The notes: generated by a model from the sequence alone, not told the origin. Numbered from the stretch's first letter, positions 1-11,463 are shown. The stretch: 48,633 nucleotides of DNA from Helochares maculicollis (GCA_033557835.1 JAWQRO010000211.1:1-48633); one strand, 5' to 3'. Numbers and translations: made by a program.

Positions 1-61
<61 letters not shown>
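1..61. repeat. (AT)n microsatellite
   Basis: About thirty AT dinucleotides run from the left edge of the window, in the intron after the giant LMTK exon. Confidence 0.97.
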
Positions 62-65
<4 letters not shown>

Positions 66-127
66 AAGCAAAAAAAATTCAATTAATTCATATTCATTTT
101 GACAAGATTTTAGCCTAAAAAACTTAC

Positions 128-3100
128 CTTGTTACAAGTAATAAAAGGTTCCACCAACTGTTTCCACTGCCTATCCTCTGGCGAGTTCAGTGGCGCAACA
201 TTCATGTTGGAAAAACTCAATGTATTATCGCTAACTGAATGATATGATTCTGAGGTGGAATTTTCTTCGTCTTCTTTGGAATTCCCTCGCCTTATGCAAG
301 GAGCAGCCTCGCACAATTCTCGTTCACTGACAAGAAAATCTTCTATGTATTGTTTAGTGCTATCTAGTGGAATAAACAAATCAAGCTTCTTTGATTCTAT
401 TTTTTGAGGTTCTTCCTCCTCCTCCAGTTTCACTTCCGTCGCCAGATCAACATTCTTTGTACTTTCAGTTTTGTTATTTACATTATTTACATATTTACAA
501 TCTACATTTTCCATCTGACTACTTTCGTTATTTACAATTAAATTAGTTTCAGTTTTATGTACAGTTTTAACTAATAAATTATTTTCTATCTTATCTACAT
601 TTCCTTCTGGGTAATTAGTATCTATATTCTCTTCTGAGTAAATCAAATCTAAATTATCTTCTGAGTAATTTGAATCTAAATTTTCTTCTGAATAGTTAGA
701 ATCTAAATTGTCCTCCGAATAATGTCCTTCATCATTGCCATTAGAGCTATCTTTCGTGCTTTGGCTGCCAGCTATTGTAAACATTTTATTCATTGTATTG
801 TTTTGCTGTTCATTTTGCATCAAAAACGTATCCAACCCACTTTCTTTCTCCGAAATGCCCCGACTTTCATTTGTTTTCGTTTCAGCAGTAGTTTGAAGAA
901 AAACAACCTCACTTAATGGAGCTATTTCATTTTTACCTCCTACAATTTGGGCGTTATTCTTCTCATTTTCAACATTAATCTTGTCTGTCTTCTTTTTATT
1001 TTCTTTCTCACTGCAATCATCCTCATTTTGGAACTCTTGTAAAATGAGTTTATTTTTAATCCCTTTGCCCACAAATATTTTGTTTGGGCTCTTCATATTA
1101 TTTATGGGTTCTGTATCAAATGGAAGTTCTGTATTAAGATCATTTGGAAAGCAAGTTTCCATTCCCTCTTGCTCTTTACTTTCATTTTTAAAGTTATCAA
1201 TGATACTTTCATCTTCGATTTTAGCTGTACTTGATTCAGTATATGTGACGGTCTTATCCATACTATCATAATTTTCGGCTTCCTCATTTAAGGCATCGGT
1301 GGATTTTTCTTGGTCACCAATTGTAGCCCCCAATTCTTCCAAATTGAACAATGTGTCGTTTGAGCAACAGGAATCTTGGCTGGGTGTATGGCGATGTTCT
1401 GGTTTGCTCAAAACTTTGGCAGATTGGGTTTCAGTAAACACAATATCGAGGTCGTTCGGCTCTACAAAACCTGGTTCTGACCAATTGCTGTCTTCATCAT
1501 CAGTGTCTTGCTGAGCGTGGTCATCTTTTAGAGAGCTGTCATCTTCGTAATAGCTTTCTTCGGGAATTGGAGATAAGGGTGTGTTGTAGATATTGTACTG
1601 AATGAAGACTTCATTTCTTTCGACTCCGGATTCTTCGTCAGAATCTTGCAGGTGATCACTTGTGACTCGTTGGGCATGTGGAAGTTTCGTTAGAAGTTCG
1701 TTGCGAATTGCAGCCATTATCTCATCGTCCATACTAAAGCCTACGTAACTTTCAGATGCACTTTCTTGGGCTACAGTTATTTGACCACTTAATTCTTCAG
1801 AATTTGATTGAGGATGGAGGAACCAGCCTCCCCCTGTCTCCCAAGATCCACTTCCATTTGCTTCTGTTGGGTCTTTGGTAAAAGTTTCTTCTGATTTTGT
1901 AAAAGTCTCATCTCCTTTGTTGGGTACTTGATCATTTTTAGCATCTCTGATAAAAGTTTCATCACCCTTTATAAATGTTCCATCTCCATTTGTGTATGTA
2001 TTGTCACCCTTGGTTTTGCTTTCTTTTATGAATGTTTCATCGCCTTTGATGAAGGTTGCATCACCTTTGATAAAGGTTCCATCGCCTTTGATGAAGGTTT
2101 CTTCACCTTTAATGAGTGTTGCTTCGTCTTTAACAAAAGTTTCTTCACCATTCACAAATGTGTTATTACCTTTCATATATGTTTCATTTGCTTTAGCGAA
2201 TGTTTCATTGCTCTTCAAAAATGTTTCATCATTTTTAACAAATGTTTCATTGCCATTCATAAATATCCTGTCTTTAACAGAAGATTTACTATCTGTCATT
2301 AATACTTCGTTATCTTGCACAAATGTTCCATTATTTAATGTAAAAGTGCTCTCATTTTTATCAAAATGTTGGCCATTGCCCAGAAATGCTTGCCCTTTTG
2401 TTTCCACATATTGAGTGTCTGTAGTCTCTTGGAAGGTTCCATCAGATTCAACCTCATCAACATCAGTAACAATCAATCCATTTTTATTAAATTCTCTGCA
2501 GGCAAAACCATCACTATGTTCAAAAATGTAGCTTCCATTTTCTTGATAATGATAGCTATCAGGTATATATGTCTCAGTTACCACCGGAGTAAAACTAAGG
2601 TTGGATTTAAGTTTATCTCTGTTAGTCTTAGGGCTTAGATCATTACGTTCTACATCCAAAATATTTTCCAATTGCTTTGCCATATCGACCATCACTGGAT
2701 TCTTACATTCAACGACATTTACATCAACAGGTTCATTGTTATCCAAAAACATTAAGCTCAGTGGTTCAGAATCATTATACTCGAAAAATTCCTTTTCATC
2801 ACTACTCTGTTTCTCGAGTACTTTTCCTAGGAAATTATCCCAAGTCTCCAATGAATATGCCATGCTTTCTTCAGTATTCGCATCTTTATTATTTAATTCT
2901 CCATTAAAGTCGCTGTGGTTTTGAACACCTTCATCTTGCTCTTGTCTTTGGATATTTAATTGACTGTGCACAGCTTCACGCAATTTTTCTTCATCCGTAA
3001 CTGGTTCAAAGTCTTGCATGAAATTTGATGAAAATTGTAGCATTTCTTCTTCATTTTCTACGGGTTCTTCATCTAATGTAGTTTTTAGCCCTTTGTACAA

Positions 3101-6100
3101 CTCAATTGTATAGTCCGGACAAGGTCCCAAAATAACGGAACTTTCAACTCGTTTCTTTGCAAATGGAGTGCTAGTAAAAGCCATTGAATGAGTTATACTG
3201 CTTGGAGATATTTCGGATTGACTGTCACTTAAATCAAATTGCACCATTGGCTTTTGGGATATCAAACCTGAGTAGAACTCTCTCTCATTAACTAGAAATT
3301 GCTGTGTTTCATCTGGAATTGGTAAACCAGTTGTCAAGTCGCATTTCACTCTTGGAGGAGGAATTTCAAAGGACTCTTCCTCTTTTGTATTGTTTTCAAT
3401 TGATGATTTGAAGTGTTTTCCTTCATTTGAAATATCTTGATATTGTTCATTAATTATTTCATTAGTTTTATTAGCACTATTAGCATTTCCACTTTTGTTG
3501 TTGGCATTTTCGCCACTGATTCTTTCAATCAACACAGAATTTGCAGTTTCCACTAATTCTGTGATTTGTCTATCTTGCAATAGAGAGTCTATAGGTTTTG
3601 TGCTACTTTCTATATCACAGCTTAGCGACTTAATGGATGTATTGTCTAATTTTTCATTTTCTATCGTTTGGGGCCCATCTTCCTTGGAACTATCTAAAGA
3701 TTCCTCAGCATATACCTCAATTTTAATAATAGGTTCAATTGGCACAAATTTTTTTACATCTTCGAAAGGAATTGATGTTAAATTGTTTATTTGGTCAAAA
3801 TTACCACTAGTGGTAGTCGAAATATCTGATTTTTCTTCTAATTTGGCATCAGAATTTTGTATTAGCTCCTTGGAGTCACGTGCAGTTTTTCCCTCAATGT
3901 TTTCAACATCTGGGCTTTCGCCTACAGTTTCCAATTTGTTGTGCTTTTGTTCTATTTGGTTTACATCTAGAAGGCTTTCTGGAGGTGTTATTTGTATTTG
4001 TCCTAAAGACATTTCTTTATGATTTCTCTCAAATTTGTCAAGATTTTCTTGTAAAAATATGTCATGGGTTTCTTGTGAAGGTTTCTCATGATTTTGTTGT
4101 GAATGACTTTCAGAATTTACATGTTTCTCATGACTTTTGTCTAATTGTTCAAAGCTTTCTTTTGGTGGCAAGATTCCTTGATGTACATCAAAACTGCTAA
4201 TTTCCTCAGCTTTCATAATGATTTCTTTGCATTCATCATCAACTTTAGTAATTGTCTTTATTCCCTCTACATCCTCAATAGGATTACAACTTTGTTCGAC
4301 TTGTCTTTTGATTTCTGCATTTCCAACAGATACTTCTTCACTATGACTAATTGGTTCGAGACTAGGTGGTTCTATGTCTTCCAGAGATTCATCTTTTTCA
4401 TGAACTACCACCAAATTATTAATAAGTTCCTTTTCTGCCTTAGTTTCCACAACAGTATTTTCTTCCACAATCAATGCTTTGTTACTGTTCATGGTAGCAA
4501 GATTTTCTTTAGGTGGATTTATTTTTTCGTCCTCTTTTGGAATTTCTTTGCATTCGATTTTAATTGATTCATCATTCCCAATGATCATAGTAATTTCCAA
4601 ATTTTCTTCTTTCTCATCAAAATTATTTTGGTCATCAAGAATCTTTTTCACATCGCTTAACAGTTTGTCTTCAACTTTAGTTTCTTGTGCATCCTCACAG
4701 TATTTATCTACGTATTCTTCGTAGCTATCATAGTTTTGCAATTTGTGCTGCACCTTTTCTTCGTCAGTTAAGTTGCTTTCAATTTCAGAAATTTCAGATT
4801 CTGTATCTTCCTCCACTAAGTCATTCGTTTTGATTATGTATTGCAAGAGTTCCATGTTGTTCTCTATGATATCGAACAGCTTTGGGACTTGGTATTTCCT
4901 TGTTCCTTCAACAGGAACTGAATCTTCCATAAATGCTTCACCTTTACTCTGTTTAGCCTCTTCTAGAATACATTCACTTGAGATTATCTGCACTTCTTGG
5001 ATACTTTCATCAGGTTTAGTAACACTTGGATTTGCATAATTTTTAGTTTCCATCACTTTCTGAGATTTATCTTCTTCTTGAGAATCTTTCAATATTAACT
5101 GTATTTCCCCATTTTCATCCACATTATTTTGCTTGTATTTTGAAAGTGCTTCATTATTATGTCCCTCTTTTTTATATTGCTTTGCCATTTCATTTTGGAC
5201 TTGCATTTTATTTCGTTCAGCAATTTGTGTCAATTCTTTCAGTTGGAGTGTTTGAGAGCTATCTTTGGATTTATTGTTTTCTTTCGCAGTTTTTCCTTCA
5301 CTAACATCAGGAAATGTATCAATATCAGTGGAAATATCACCTTCAGTTCCATTTTTATTATCACAGCTTAAACTTGAATGATCCACTTGACTTTGGGATC
5401 CCTCGCAATTTTTTAAGAAAAACTTACAATCTTTCATATCTAACTCGCTGTTTTGCATAACGGAACCTTGACACTCTAAATTCAGATTTTGCGTTTTTAA
5501 ATTCTCATTTAGAATCACTAAATTTCCATTTTGTTTCTCTAAAGTCTCATTATGCTTCTCTGAATACTGATTTTGTTGCTCTATGTTCTGATTTAATTTC
5601 CCTAAGTTTTCATTTTGCTTTTCTAATTTTTCATTTTGCATCTCCAAAGTCTTTGTATTTATCTCTAAGTGGTCAACTTGCATTCTAATCTCACTGTTTG
5701 GCATTTCTAATTCTGCATACTGCACTCGCAACTCACCATTCGGCATTTCTAACCCACAATTTTGCATTCCCGATTCACGGCTTTTGCTTTCAAACACTAA
5801 TTCATTAGTTAAAAATTCTAATGTCTCTTGCCGACTAATGGTATCACATTGGCAATTGCCTGAACCCTTATTTTTAACTCTATCGCTTGCTTTATCACTT
5901 TCTTGCAGTAGTTCTACAGAGCTTAAAGATACTGGCTCAGCTAAATTATCACTACTTGCTGGCAAGCTAGTTTTCACTAAGCTTTCTACATCACTAGGAA
6001 TAGTAGATCTACAGCTTTCGGTGCAGCTTTCGTCAATTCCCGAATCGCTTTGCGCATGGACCCCAGTAGTCCCTTTGCACAAATCCAAAAAATCAATTTC

Positions 6101-7286
6101 TTCCATATCTTTCTTTAAATTAATTATTTCATCTAATTTAGTCTTATTATGTATTGGACTGAATTTGGAATTGACTGAGATATTGAAGACGTTGTAAACT
6201 TGATTGGCTGGTTTTATATCTACAGGGCTATTCAATTCCTCTAATAGTTTTTTACTGGGAGAGTTTTGTAAATTGTCCTGTAAAAGTGGTTCTTTATCAG
6301 AAACAGCTCTTCCTTCTTCATTATCACTAACTTCATACTTGGCTTGTCTATTTTCAGGTACAAAAAGTAAACTATCTCTTCGTTCCTCCTTCAGCCGTTT
6401 CAACTCTTGCTCAAAAGTGTCTTTAACACTGAGTAAATTGCCCTCACTCCCATACATCAAGCTAACATTTTCCAAGTTTTGCATAGGCGCATACCGGACA
6501 TTCTTATAATTTATCCTGTAGTCCAAACTCGGCAATGGTGTTTCTGAATCAGATTCGGAGCAATCAATATGTGTTAAAACCATGAGATCTGCAACCGATC
6601 GAGACTTTTGACGAACTTTTTCAGAATATGCCCCTCTTTCAATTTTCGTTTTCCAGTTTTCATCTTCCGTTTCACTCTCACTACTTGTTCTTTGAGGGTA
6701 GACCATGCTATCGGTTAAGCTGTCCATTTGACTGCCCGACGGTTTATTTTTCTTGACCTTCAATGGTCCCAGTTTAAATTCCAGTTTAGGTTTCTTTGCT
6801 AATTCAGGAGCTGGACTTGGTTGATGACTCGACTCTGAACTTGAGACATTTTCTAGAGCGATGGCATTATCCAAATCGTTAATCGCATCTGATAACCCTC
6901 GAACGAAAGATAAATCACCTGTGTTTGAGGCAACATTTTGCAGCCATGAATCCATTTGATTTTCGCTCTTAGATTTCACGGAGTCATTTAAAAGGTTATC
7001 TAAGGACCCATGTAGGTTATTTAAGCTAGCTGAAAGCATTTTGGAGTTCAATTTCTCTTCAAATGTAGCATTGAAGTCGCTTATGGATATTGCATCGGAC
7101 TTGTGTGGAGTGTTTGGTTTGAGGTTCTCCCAGCGCTCATCGAAGTTTTGCATGGTTGTTGGTTCTGATGATTCATTCATCTTTGTGTTTTTGTAGACTT
7201 GCATGAGATCTGTTAACATGAGATCGAGTTGAGATATTGCTGGGCGAGATTCCGATGTCGACCAGCAAAGTTGCATTAGGCGGTAC
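128..7286 (-). CDS. LMTK giant exon: end of kinase domain and acidic tail
   Basis: A single exon of 7,159 bp gives 2,386 codons with no stop. It starts YRLMQLCWSTSESRPAISQL, the last kinase helix with its invariant Arg, then FDERWENLKPNTPHK, which matches the post-kinase RWxxLKPNT motif of LMTK2. The rest is rich in Glu, Ser, Asn, Asp and Lys, with no folded domain that I recognise. It carries a heptad MQN/LEKQN region (about 5430-5790), a seven-residue ETFIKGD array (about 1870-2365) and a ten-residue SNYSEENLD array (about 600-725). Acceptor: TTTTTTCTAG at 7287. Donor: AAG|GTAAGT at 128/127, so coding continues left of the window. An ATG further upstream at 7360 is in the same frame but lies in the intron, so it is not the start. 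Vertebrate LMTK tails bind phosphatase-1, myosin VI and p35. I could not place those motifs here. Confidence 0.93.
600..725 (-). repeat. 30-bp SNYSEENLD tandem array inside the giant exon
   Basis: About four and a half copies of a ten-residue unit, YSE(D/E)NLD(S/L)N, run without interruption, followed by a diverged NYPEGN copy. Each has an acidic Ser-Glu-Glu/Asp patch that could be a casein kinase 2 site (inference). Confidence 0.88.
1870..2365 (-). repeat. 21-bp ETFIKGD tandem array inside the giant exon
   Basis: About eighteen copies of a seven-residue unit, xTFxKGx, lie almost head to tail, for example ETFVKND, ETFLKSN, GTFIKGD and ATFIKGD. Short spacers interrupt the array near 1930 and 2010. 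Central copies differ by only one or two residues and outer copies are more diverged, as expected for repeats that expand by slippage or unequal exchange. Confidence 0.9.
5430..5790 (-). repeat. 21-bp heptad repeat inside the giant exon
   Basis: The protein here repeats a seven-residue unit such as LEMQNEK, LEKQNEN, LEKQNGN and MQNSELD about fifteen times. Leu or Met recurs every seven residues, and an Asn-Glu pair follows it. The spacing suits a coiled coil or fibrous helix, although the many Asn residues weaken that prediction. The DNA shows a matching 21-bp period with drift. Confidence 0.8.
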
Positions 7287-7986
7287 CTAGAAAAAAAAAT
7301 TGTTATGATTTTTCTGATGTATGTAAATAAAATAGAAAGTCTAAGACTGAGTATGAGCATTCCACTAATTTTGTTTTTTTATGTTAAATGTGTTAATAGA
7401 GATATTATACAAAATTAAAGTCTACTGTCTGAAGAACTTTGAAAATTAGCATTGAGTATATTTTTCATAGTTCATCTGCAAGTAGAAGGTCTGGCCTACA
7501 AACTATATGTTTAGGATGGTCATGTGAACAATATGAGCTATTTTATATAATGGAATTAAAATATATTTGCTGCTGTTCGAATGATCAAGAACAATTCTAA
7601 TTAATTTGTATTGCAATTATGTAGTGTTTGTGCACTCTTTAAACAAACAGAACTTGGCATCACATACCAAACCCTAATTGATATTTAAAAATAATTGATG
7701 TTGATGTGAAATTGCAACAATAGTTTATTTATCAATGATATCAAACAATGATTACATTTCATCAAGTTTAAGCATGAAACATTGAATTAATTCATATTCA
7801 TAGGTATTAGCCTTCATATAATGAAAAAATCATATATTTGATAGATAATAGATCCTTTTAGTTAGTCTTAGTATATCTCAAATAATAAAAAATAAGCTCT
7901 ATTGGCATGTTATTATGATTTTAAGTTGCCTAATAGCTGGCTTTGGTTAAAACAACTTAAGGATTAATACATCAATATTTACTTAC
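7287..7986 (-). other. LMTK intron, no other feature
   Basis: A 700-bp AT-rich intron between the last two kinase exons. I see no gene or element in it. Confidence 0.85.
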
Positions 7987-8159
7987 AAATAATCTGTGTA
8001 TAGTACAGAGTAGCTAGGCCGTGATAGTCGTATGTGTGGATAACCCAAAACTTGGGATACAACTTCATCATCTGTTAAAGAGGTATATGGTTGGGTGCCA
8101 CATTCACAAATTTCCCACATAGTCACCCCCAGGGACCAAATGTTTCCTTCCATCGTAAC
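7987..8159 (-). CDS. LMTK exon: kinase C-lobe
   Basis: The exon has 57 codons plus two bases and encodes GNIWSLGVTMWEICECGTQP and LTDDEVVSQVLGYPHIRLSRP. This is the helix F/G part of the kinase C-lobe. NIWSLGVT with Asn in place of the usual Asp is an LMTK trait. Acceptor: TTACTTACAG at 8160. Donor: TTT|GTAAGT at 7987/7986. It joins the final kinase helix at the start of the next exon through a split Leu codon. Confidence 0.92.
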
Positions 8160-8826
8160 CTGTAAGTAAAATATTTTTCAAAATATACATTAAACATCAC
8201 ACAGTCTCGTTCATAATTTCCCTTCATGGAATTTTTAACTTTCTCAGATAGGCATGAAGTGTATGAAGAAAATTTTCATGAAAAAAGAGATTTTTAGGTT
8301 TTGAGCATTTTTGGACTTACTTTAACCACTTTTAATATGATTTTTGTGTTTTCGAATGATTTGTACCTGAGCATGATATATCAAAAGCATTTCGAACTAG
8401 ACTGAGCTTAAAAGTATGAATGTTATAAAAACAAACATTAAATTTGTATGAATATTTGATAATAAACAGAGAATTTTTTAAACAAATTTGGAAGTAATAG
8501 CAATGAGAAAAGCAATAAAACGTGTATAACTATAAATCTTCATTGTTTTGCTTTTCCAAATGAATAGAAATAATCGAACAGATGTTAAAAAAATCATTTT
8601 ATCTTGTGTCTCTTGTTTATTCAAATGTTAAATACTCTTAATTTTGATTCTTTGTAAATCGATAATAAATGTAATAGAAAAAATAATAGTTCAGGAGATT
8701 AATTTATTCGTAATTATACAGCAACAACAAAGGAATAATATTTAGTTTTTATTTAGTGGATAATAGCTTTTTAATCAGCACATTATACATAGTTATCAAA
8801 CGAATGCATGTAATCTATGTGGTTAC

Positions 8827-8885
<59 letters not shown>

Positions 8886-9425
8886 TTGTTGCCAATATTT
8901 GAATATTATTTAATAAGTCACAAACATTTTTCCCTAGAAAAAATTATATATTTTATAAGTATTCATTTAATCAAGTCTGAATGCTTAGGAGTAAAATCTT
9001 TCCCCTAATTTGGTTTATTATATTACTATAATGTTAAATAGTGGTTATACGCGCAATGCTAGAAAGTTTTCAGTCATCAAAATAATGGCTTAAAATCATA
9101 AACAAGTGTAAACAAATCCATATTCATTAAAATAAAATTTAATCAATGCTTCTTCAAGTAAATTATGAACTTGCTTTGATTACCAAATGTAAATGTTATG
9201 AAATTAAGATTAACTGTGCTTAACTTTCGGAATTTATTATCTAAATTTCTGCATTTAATTAAAAGTTGGCTCAAATGCGATAAAATAGTATATATAATAG
9301 CAAAATATATATTTGTGTGTTTGATAATAATAAATGACGACTCAAAAATATGAATTAAAAAATATTATTAAGCAAATACGGAAAAAAATGTGAATTTCAT
9401 AGCAATCAAGAAAAATTGTACAAAC
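8160..9425 (-). other. LMTK intron with TA microsatellite
   Basis: A 1,266-bp AT-rich intron. Apart from the (TA)n tract at 8829-8882 I see nothing in it. Confidence 0.85.
8829..8882. repeat. (TA)n microsatellite
   Basis: About 27 uninterrupted TA dinucleotides. Confidence 0.97.
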
Positions 9426-9603
9426 CTGTTTTGGCTGTATTGTAGTTTGAGTATAAGTAACAGCCTCTGGGGCACACCACCTGACAGAGACTCCAGCAGC
9501 TCCCAGATAATAATCATCAGGATAGTTATTGACACTCAATCCATAATCGCCAATTTTTAGATTCATTTCATTGCTTACAAGACAAGTACGTGCGGCAAGG
9601 TCC
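9426..9603 (-). CDS. LMTK exon: catalytic loop, DYG and APE motifs
   Basis: After the first base completes Pro, the exon encodes DLAARTCLVS, KIGDYGLS and VRWCAPEAV in 59 codons. The catalytic Asp is present (HPD, residue 250), but the HRD Arg is Pro, and the loop Asn that binds metal (DLAxRN) is Thr 255. The metal-binding DFG is DYG, which is normal for LMTKs. APE is intact. The activation segment NNYPDDYYLGAAGVS contains the paired Tyr typical of this family. Acceptor: CTTTTCAG at 9604. Donor: CAG|GTTTGT at 9426/9425. Confidence 0.92.
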
Positions 9604-10380
9604 CTGAAAAGATGTTTATTAAATAAGAGGATTTTTAAAACCAAACGTTCTGCATGTTGTTGTGTTTTAGTGAGAGGAAATGGTTCATAAATAAACTACC
9701 AATATTTAAATAATTTCATGATATGTTTAAACTGATTTATTTGAGAAATTTTTATACCATTGTTTTGATTAGAAACCCATGGTTCTGCATGACCCTCAAT
9801 TATAAATATTTAATTACTTTGTTTAAGTTTATGACTTATTCATTACTCAGTTTACTTTTGTTTGATAGTAAAATCAAAACAAAAGTAGAGAAATAAGTTG
9901 ATATAGAAATGTTAAAGGTAATGTAATAGTTAAACAAGTTGATTCTTTTTAAGTTGACAAGACTATTCAAGAGTAATGTAAAGATATTCTGCAAAATATT
10001 ATGTAATCCCAAAATGATGTGTCTGCTTATTAAACTAATAAGTAAATGTGATAGATATGCACTAAAATATGTAAAATCTATTTACAGTAAGTATAGAATA
10101 ACACCTTTGGATTAATATAATAATGAAATATTTTACCCACAAAAACAAAGGACTTTTAAAACTTACATAGAACATAAGTTGTTTAAAATTCACGCAAATG
10201 AATAATTGATTTGTTCTTTAATTCAGCATAGACAGAACAGACACCATTGAATAATAGCAACAGAAATGCTACAGCCCGCAATAAAAATAAGAACGACAAA
10301 CATACAAAACAATATGCTAGACCCTTTGTGTGACCTGTTTTCCAATACACTTTGTGAAAATTATTCTGAAAGTTACTTAC
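9604..10380 (-). other. LMTK intron, no other feature
   Basis: A 777-bp AT-rich intron that splits the catalytic-loop Pro codon. Nothing else is visible. Confidence 0.85.
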
Positions 10381-10736
10381 GGGTGGACTAAATTATTTTC
10401 GTGTAAATGTTTCAATGCGGACGTTAGTTGACAGCACCATAAAAGAGGGTAATCACTACATAGGAACGCTTCAATGTTTGAATTTTGGCTTCTTAAGTAC
10501 TGTTTCAAGTCACCCTGTGGGCAGTATTCTTGCATAAGTAAAAGCGGAATAGTATCCAAGCTCCTTCCCAAAATACGGAGGATGTTTGGATGAGGTGAGC
10601 ATCTGTATATTGCAGCGTCGTGGAGGAAAATGATGCGTTCAGTGCTCGTTGCACTGGCCTCTAGTATCCTCACAACGACAGGAGTCCAATTTTGATCTTC
10701 TTCCTTATTTAAGCCCTGGGCTGCTCCTTCCACGAC
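10381..10736 (-). CDS. LMTK exon: kinase N-lobe to catalytic loop
   Basis: This exon has 118 codons plus two bases of a split Pro codon, from VVEGAAQG to NNLVH(P). It covers beta-2 through helix E. Conserved features are HPNILRILG, a hinge-like LLMQEYCPQGDLKQYLRS and ALKHLHENNLVH. Two key N-lobe residues differ from active kinases. The beta-3 position that is VVVK in vertebrate LMTKs is VVVR (Arg 153 of the assembled protein). The helix-C Glu position (FLxEA in tyrosine kinases) is FLHDA (Asp 170). Acceptor: TTATTAG at 10737. Donor: CCC|GTAAGT at 10381/10380. The resemblance to the LMTK N-lobe is ungapped from beta-3 through HPN. Confidence 0.92.
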
Positions 10737-11196
10737 CTAATAAAACCCACGAGTTTATTACATTGCAACTGGAATACAATATTTCTGGCAAATGCACTTT
10801 GATTGAATTAGCAAAAATAAAATGGAAACAACCAGCATAAAAGTAGCTTTCCCGCTGCTTCCCTAGTGGACGAATTTGACCTACTTTCGAAGAAAGATGG
10901 AAACATAAAACGAATGAAGTTGTGGGGGGACAAAGGGCGAAGGTGTTTAAATTTAATATTTGGCCAATTCGGGAAATAAACATAAGTATAAGAGATGGAA
11001 ATGTGGGAAGATAATTTGAATAACTGAAAGAAATGGAGTTGTAATGGGGACATAAAGGGTGGAGGTGGTTGTAAAGAATACGCTGAGTTCCCGGTGTAAA
11101 TTTAGGGGGGGACAATAAAATTCGGAAAGAAAGGAAGGTCGCCCGTTCAACTGTGAAAAAGCACAATAAGCTCATAAATAATGAAATTTAACTTAC
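10737..11196 (-). other. LMTK intron, no other feature
   Basis: A 460-bp intron between the glycine-loop exon and the rest of the N-lobe. Minus-strand open frames here overlap the introns and show no family resemblance. Confidence 0.8.
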
Positions 11197-11270
11197 TCTC
11201 CCAAACCACCCTTTTCCCAGTTCTCGTATATATTTCAGCCTTGTTCTAGGGAAATCTTTTTCCGTGCCAT
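11197..11270 (-). CDS. LMTK exon: kinase glycine loop
   Basis: This exon encodes DGTEKDFPRTRLKYIRELGK followed by GWFGR. The segment aligns with the LMTK kinase start (FPR..L.Y..E.G.GWFG). The Gly-rich loop GxGxxGxV is complete once the next exon supplies Val. Acceptor: TTTATTTTAG at 11271. Donor: AGA|GTAAGT at 11197/11196. In the assembled partial protein the loop glycines are residues 124, 126 and 129. Confidence 0.88.
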
Positions 11271-11349
11271 CTAAAATAAAATTTATTATTAGTGGTTTAT
11301 AAGTGAATTCCAAGCGGAGCTGATTCCAAATTCCTTTAAAAATACATAC

Positions 11350-11404
11350 CAAACCAAGATCGTACGTCAATGTCTCCATGTTTGTAGTCTTCTTCTAATC
11401 TTGT
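11350..11404 (-). CDS. LMTK exon: juxtamembrane linker 2
   Basis: A small exon of 55 bases encodes TRLEEDYKHGDIDVRSWF plus one base of a split Asp codon. The acceptor is CCCTTCCAG at 11405 and the donor is TTTG|GTATGT at 11350/11349. The flanking introns are very short (59 and 79 bp), in strong contrast to the 27-kb intron upstream. The exon leads directly into the start of the kinase domain. Confidence 0.78.
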
Positions 11405-11463
11405 CTGGAAGGGAATATGAGTTATAAGTGTTATTAATTTTTAATGCATCATAATTTGCTTAC

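Noticed and set aside
110..127. Apparent C-terminus VSFLG before a stop at 110
   Set aside because: AAG|GTAAGT at 128/127 is a strong donor, so the stop lies in the intron. The KVSF residues are therefore not a phosphatase-docking motif in the protein.
722..6509. Many plus-strand open frames of 60-175 codons opposite the giant exon
   Set aside because: They are antisense shadows of the repetitive, stop-poor exon (Phe/Ser-rich translations of Lys/Glu codons) with no family features.
7287..7360. In-frame ATG at 7360 as the start of the long open frame
   Set aside because: A TTTTTTCTAG acceptor at 7287 and perfect phase with the upstream kinase exon show that these codons are intronic.
8817..9008. 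Open frame of Tyr-Ile repeats
   Set aside because: It is only the translation of the (TA)n microsatellite.
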